Origin: Capsicum annuum
Taxonomy: Eukaryota; Streptophyta; Magnoliopsida; Solanales; Solanaceae
Direction: 5' to 3'
NCBI RefSeq assembly: GCF_002878395.1
Contig: NC_061119.1
Location: 40,533,754 to 40,597,753 of the forward strand
DNA: 64,000 nucleotides
In this document: piece by piece, positions 58,910 to 64,000 of the stretch
Layout of the letters: every line of letters begins with the position of its first letter
How positions within the stretch are numbered: the first letter of the stretch is position 1
The notes under the pieces: generated by a model
What the model saw: only the letters and a program-made list of their open reading frames with translations
The model's database searches: none
Told to the model about the DNA's origin: nothing
Made by a program: the position numbers and the translations under genes

Positions 58910-59559
58910 AGATCTGAAACCAAGTCCAAACAGAGCCTCAAACCAATAGACCAAAAGACAACAAAACAGTGCAACAATAGGAAAACATGAAAACAGAAAA
59001 GCAGTATGAAAGCAATAGGGAAATAGTAGGCAGTCACAAGTATACTCACAGGAAACAACACAGTACAAATAAAATGGTAAAAATATTAACTAGTGAAAAT
59101 ATGTAAATATCAAAGTTTAGATGTCACCTGGGTAGTCCTGCGTGCTTATGGTACCGTCAATTTTATTTTCGGAGTTGGTTGGTGAAAACAGCATTGCTAG
59201 AAAGCTATCATCGAAATGTCGCTGGATGTTACCGTCATTGGAGCGTCTACTGTGCTTTACCGGATCTGTGTTTTGGTGACTGTTGCCGGAGCTGATCCTA
59301 GTCCCGCCGGTGATATCTGCCACTAAAAAGCAAAGAAGGTGGAGGGAGAGAGAGGGGTAGCTCAAAAGAGCTGTAGAGAGAGAGGGAGATAGAGATAGAG
59401 AGAGCTCGAGGGAGGAAGGCAAAAAGGGTAACTTGCCTTTGCCGGCGCCGGCGCTGGCTACTCCGTCAGAGAAGAAGACCATTAGGTAAACGTTAACTTT
59501 AGTGGAGGAGAGAGAGAGTGTTAGAAAAAAGGAGAGAGAGAGCGTTATCACGAAATAAA
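58910..59559 (-). other. LINE 5' leader with GA/CT microsatellites
   Basis: GAGAGA runs at 59341-59410 and 59504-59545 on the plus strand and a GC-rich GCCGGCGCCGGCGC at 59440. The 144-codon open minus frame here (59117-59551) is low-complexity and not a gene in my view. Confidence 0.6.
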
Positions 59560-59989
59560 TCCCTTTCTAACTTAAGACATTCTTAATTATTAAATAAAAA
59601 ATATTTTTATATTTAGCTAAAAATATTTAAAATTTAATTTAAAAAAAATATAATTTGACTCTCCAAATATTAATGACACTAAATAATGAAAGCTAAATAA
59701 GATGAAAATTTTATTTTTAAAATACACACGATATAATTATGGAAATGCACACACAAAAAAAAATTAAGCTAAATAAGATGAAAGTTTTTTTTTTAAGAAT
59801 AAATATTTAAATATTGAAAAGAAATATATATATATATAAGATGGAGGGTATTTTGGTAATCAATTAATTTATTCTTAGAAATTATAACATGCATATTACT
59901 TTGAATACAACAAATCAAACACTCAATAAAAAATAATTCCAGTATAACTAATCCCAGTATAACTACATTCCCAACCAAACGACTCCTTA

Positions 59990-60674
59990 GTTAAGTTTTA
60001 ATGATCTTTCAAGTTGTCATCCATTTTAATAAATTTGAACAATTATTTGGGATTTTAAAATGCTATACAAAAACTGATGAGTCATAAAGAAGTGATAGTG
60101 ATGCTACAAAATATCTATTTATCCAACTAAATTTAAAATTAATTCAAAAGTTTCTTGTCTTTTTTTATGTGGGATGATAATGATTTAATAAAAGAGAACT
60201 CTCATTTTTTTTAATTCTCACAAGAAATTTTGAAGCTTTAATAATCTTGTAAGGTTTCACCCATTGAAGAAACATCTGCAAAATGTATTTTATTGAGTCT
60301 GACTTTTAATTATTTAGTTTAAATACTATTTTTATTCGTAAATCATACAACAGTCTGTAGCATCAAATATTTTTATATTAATTAAATATTGTATTATTTA
60401 AAAAAATGGATTAGCCAATCTTATGTTTAATTGAGAAAAAAATAATAAAATTAATTAAATATAAGTCAAATATTAATTTGATTGTTAAAGACTTTTATTT
60501 AAAAGCATTTCAGTAAAATAAAAAGGAGAAGAATTTTAGAGTGTGCATTTGTTTGAAAATTAAAAGAAAGACTAAATATTGTGTGAATAAAAGCCAATAA
60601 GAAGATGTCAAACGTTGTAGTACTTAATTGTACAAAATGTTGTGTGAATTGTATTGTTTATTTGGCTTATATTA
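59990..60674. other. AT-rich non-coding DNA
   Basis: Holds the partner of the 55290 repeat (60020-60180); nothing else seen. Confidence 0.5.
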
Positions 60675-61127
60675 TTGATGATAAAGCACACTTCTCTTTT
60701 GCCAAACCACAATATTGCTTTAGTTATATAACTGATTTTTGAGTTTTATATCTGAACTGACATTAAATATTTATCGAAATACACTTGAATTATCAGTTGT
60801 TTACTTTTTCTACCTAAAATTTTAGGTATAAAACTCAAACAACTGATAGTTTAGATGGTTTTCAATGAAAATTTGGTGATAGTTCAGATATAAAATTCAC
60901 AAATTTGACAATTCAGTTTGAAACTAAAAACACACTTGATGCAATGTGTTTAATTAATTCACTGGAGAAAACATTAGCAAAAAATATATAGTGTGATTAG
61001 CCATTGTCATAGCCAAGATCACCTAGCAAAAAGATTAGACCTAGAGCATGTCGTAGAAACTAAAACCAACTAGTACTAGTTTTGAAACAAGCAACAAATA
61101 ATATACAAGAATAAGTTGACAACGTAT
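60675..61127. repeat. Second copy of the foldback-containing segment
   Basis: Partner of 44020-44523, same orientation, ending at GTTGACAACGTAT where an LTR begins; the other copy continues into unrelated DNA after GACAACGTGT. Confidence 0.8.
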
Positions 61128-62092
61128 TGTCAAGACTCAAAATCCAAAGAGTCATGATGACATTTGTCGTGGCGAACCTTGACAAGTAAATCTATCACCC
61201 AAACCAATACACAAAGGAAAAAAGGAAAAAATAATCCCAAGGTAAAGCTTCTAGAATGAAGCCGAATCATACAAGTATAATAAATGCAGAAAGCAACCAG
61301 AACACCCAAAACACCCAAAATCAGGTGTCAACGGTGTAAGAACTACTAATACAATTCAAGAGTCAAGTACATTAGAAAAATAACAACAAAGAAATAATAT
61401 CTGTCTTCAAATATGAATAATGACATAACTAATACAGAAAGATAGAGGCAAACTCCAAACGTATGAATGTCCCACCACTACCTCGACTAATTTGAAGGCG
61501 CCCGAAATCAACCAGTCTGAGGTGCACTCAAACCTGAAGCTGCACTAAAAGGTTGAAATAGGAGTAAGTACGATCTACTTGTACTCAGTAGGTATCATAG
61601 GCTGACCGAGCAAAGTAGAAAATAAAGCATACAAAATATACACTAAAGGCACGTCGCCTGTAATTAAAAAATGTTCCACAACGGTAGCCCATATTGCTTT
61701 CACTAACAGTTCTAATATATCACATATCTTTCTATATCACACCAAGATAGAACACAAGTATGCATTATATCACATATAAGTAGAACAAGGGGGAACATGC
61801 ATAAACAAGATCATCAAATACAAGTAAAAGAAGATAAGACAATTACATAGATGATAAGTCAATATGGCAATATAACACAATATAAACACAATAAAGTAAG
61901 TGTAATGTATATGATGATGATGCATGAGGTCATCGCACAACCTCTCGGATTGTCGCACAATCCCCGTATACGCCTACGGACACAAGCCTCCAAACGCAGA
62001 ACCCATAGGGAGTTAGTCAACCCGTATATAATCTACATAGCTCATATCTCTTTTTTGGCACATTTCTTAAAAAAAAATTTATAAGGTGTTAC
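61128..62092 (-). repeat. Solo chromovirus LTR, minus orientation
   Basis: Read on the minus strand it starts TGTAACACCTTATAA and ends TTTTGAGTCTTGACA (TG...CA), 965 bases. TACTGAGTACAAGTAGATCG near 61580 corresponds to the equivalent stretch of other Tekay-type LTRs. Flanking five bases do not match, so ends or history are uncertain. Confidence 0.6.
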
Positions 62093-62148
62093 AATATCTC
62101 CTCTTTGACACATCCCTCGGGGAGGGTGTTACTCAGGTGTTGCCATAG

Positions 62149-64000
62149 TGTAATGACCCGAGACTACCCATAGTCATCACACGGTACTTAGGACCACAAG
62201 TGATTCAAAGCTAACCCTTGTGTTGGCATAACTTGTGAGCAACTGAATAAGATACATACATCTTGAAGAAACAAGCAAAAGAAAAGTTATTAGCTAAACA
62301 TCTTTGAAACAAACTATTAAAACGATTACAACTATGGTTATACAAAACAAAACTAGAATCAATACATCAACTCTGCTAATTGTCTATGAAACCTCTACTA
62401 GTATTGACTATAGGTAGCCAGGACATGGCCCCTAGCTATCCCGAATCAATACGACTGAATAAAAAAATAAAATTGCTACTTGAACTATGACTGACTCGAA
62501 CCCTTGAATCAAAAGGGCTCATCAACTGCTGACTGAAAGCTGCAACTGTCTGATTATGATGTGCATGCTACAACGTGTACCTATATTATTAAACAATGTA
62601 GAACATAAACGTATATGTGGATCATTACTTTTGGAATGTACTGAGCATGTGGGGGTGAATGCATAAGTAAAACAATGGTCTAATGTACATATAAATTTTT
62701 AAACAATGCATGCTAAGTGTAAATGACTCACCTTGAGCTTCAATAAAATTGAAAGTTGAAAGATCATAAACCATGAATAGTAAAACATCCTGAATAAACT
62801 ATTGGGATTTCCTTCTAACTCACATAGATCATGTGAGCTATCATGGAGTCCAACGTCTTACCCACGTTGGGGAGAGCTGTTCTACCCTTTCCATTAAAAT
62901 AGAATCTTATCTTAAGTGATCACTGACTTAGCTCACTAAAGGCATATAAACCTATGGTGGCATGTAGTTCTAGGGCATGAGACCTTTAAAATCATACCCA
63001 ACTTGGTGCTAAATACTAATCCCATACTTATCGCTCAGACTTTTGAAAATCCACCTTAAAATAATACAAGAGTTTGTAAGGAAAACCAGTTATGCTTCTC
63101 TTTGCTTTAAGTCATAAAATCTATGAATAATGTGGATTCCCTATCTTAGTTTAGGATCAAGATCAAATTTTTCTTAAAATATGAATACATACTTATCAAA
63201 GAATGCTTAAACACCATCTTTTTTGAAATATCAAGACTTAAACTTGGGGCTTATAACCCATGCTTGAAAATCAAGTTAAATCACAACAAACTTCATGCTC
63301 AACATTAATAATTTTGAAATACTTTAACAATTCTAGTCAAGATAGTGAAATTAAATTCTCAATATGTGAAATCAAGTCACACGTATAAACTTGTGAAAAT
63401 AAATATTCAATTAATACTTAAACCATTTGTAACTTCATAAGCTTTAAATAATGATAATTGGATATGAACCCTAAATTAAAATTCATGTAAATTCAACTTT
63501 AAAACTAGTTTTAGGCACAAGGACGAAAGATTACTCTTGTTCATAACTCCACATACCTTAATGATGAAGAAATTGTGAAAAGATTGAACCTTTAAGCTTG
63601 ATTGCCCAAACCCTAAGTTGTTTTTTTCTCCTTTTGTGTATTAGATGATGAACTAATGATTTTTGTAAGGTTAAAATATGTTTAAGGACTATTAATCTCA
63701 TGTAGTTATGTTTAGGGACGTTAATGTAGTGTCAAATGACTTGGTTGCCCTCAAAATAACTCAAAAATAGAGTTTCTACACCACTTGGCCATAGGCTTTG
63801 CAGTGCAAACTCCATGGAAAACATTAGGCTTTGAGGTGCAAACACCATGACAAATATTAGGCTTTGTGAAGCAAACCTTATGGCAAACATTAGGCTTTGT
63901 GACACAAACCCTATGACAAACACTTTCCACTGTATGTTTGCAATGGTATGACGATGCCTAGCCATCGCCTAAGCTCTAGTTTGCGATGCCAACTTAGTTT
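62149..64000 (-). repeat. Chromovirus LTR, minus orientation, cut by window end
   Basis: Its 3' end is TCGGGTCATTACA (TGTAATGACCCGA on the plus strand at 62149). The block 62815-63050 is the reverse-strand relative of 33650-33870 in the solo LTR (CTCCCCAAC(G/A)TGGGT, CCTAGAACTAC, TGAGCTAAGTC shared). Continues past the window end. No gene. Confidence 0.75.
63790..63925. repeat. 33-base tandem repeat, four copies
   Basis: TAGGCTTTG recurs at 63792, 63825, 63858 and 63891, exactly 33 apart. Units contain GCAAAC and ATGACAAA(T/C)AT. On the minus strand this reads as an 11-residue repeat (FxxQSLxFxxx), which explains the open frame there. Confidence 0.9.

Larger units (their letters stand above)
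55620..59559 (-). mobile_element. RTE-type LINE, near full length, dead
   Basis: Minus strand: CT-rich 5' leader (59559 down to about 58910), endonuclease, reverse transcriptase, then a short 3' end closing in a (TTG)n tail (ACAACAACAACAACAAC at 55619-55635 on the plus strand). A perfect 15-base duplication TCCCTTTCTAACTTA stands at 55605-55619 and 59560-59574. There is no separate ORF1 and the tail is a simple repeat rather than poly(A), as in RTE. Several stops and frame changes prevent function. Confidence 0.93.
54461..59986. mobile_element. TIR element (Tourist/Harbinger-like?) interrupted by a LINE
   Basis: Left end AAGAGGTCGTTTGGT (about 54460) and right end ACCAAACGACTCCTTA (about 59974) are inverted repeats with small differences, next to TTA on each side. 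Both ends also carry an ATTACC(C)TCC phrase in opposite orientation (54704 and 59843). GGGATAAGTTATCC at 54636 fits the common Solanaceae MITE style. Without the LINE the element would be about 1.57 kb. A (TA)n run lies at about 54735-54765. The pairing of the two ends is inferred. Confidence 0.5.

Noticed and set aside
59117..59551. 144-codon minus-strand frame rich in Ser/Leu
   Set aside because: CT-microsatellite leader of the LINE, no recognisable domain.

Overview
The window is plant nuclear DNA made almost entirely of mobile elements. It is AT-rich, carries two 100-N assembly gaps, and contains no clearly intact ordinary host gene. A Tekay-type chromovirus with very long LTRs, a Tork-type copia element, an RTE-type LINE, Stowaway and hAT MITEs and a DUF1985 (Ulp1-associated) transposon protein together point to a dicot, most likely Solanaceae. 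Capsicum is my best guess from the character of the DUF1985 relic, but that is an inference.

Layout. 1-9431: nearly whole Ty3/gypsy chromovirus, 5' LTR cut by the window edge, all domains recognisable but broken by stops and frameshifts. It sits next to, and probably inside, a minus-strand DUF1985 pseudogene (9432-11642). 11.8-18.5 kb: a glycine-rich ORF, a six-copy 165-bp tandem array, clusters of a short palindrome (core TCTGTTGCAACAGA) and a 3.4-kb almost spacerless inverted repeat holding two mirrored copies of a dead exon. 18.4-28 kb: two copies of a miniature gene (coiled-coil plus Asn-rich tail) with a shared TATAAATAGGTCCCTCC promoter, each bracketed by palindrome clusters; the downstream cluster of the first is interrupted by a 6.5-kb non-autonomous gypsy element (19822-26285) that retains only a broken chromodomain and carries 37-bp minisatellites in its LTRs.

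28.5-43.6 kb: a composite of at least four copies of one short-LTR copia family in opposed orientations, bounded by a matching GCGAC duplication, containing a solo Tekay LTR and, at the head-to-head centre, a SWIB-domain gene copy with a single premature stop. 43.6-46.4 kb: non-coding DNA, a foldback element and a hAT MITE. 46407-51458: nearly full-length Tork-type copia with both LTRs. 51.5-54.5 kb: AT-rich non-coding DNA with a Stowaway MITE. 54.5-60 kb: a TIR element interrupted by a near full-length minus-strand RTE LINE with a perfect 15-bp target duplication. 60-64 kb: a second copy of the foldback segment, then two minus-oriented chromoviral LTRs, the last running off the window.

Functionally nothing here looks like a working pathway. 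The most interesting parts are the repeated miniature gene with its palindrome clusters, the long inverted repeat (a potential hairpin-RNA source) and the SWIB copy trapped between opposed retroelements.
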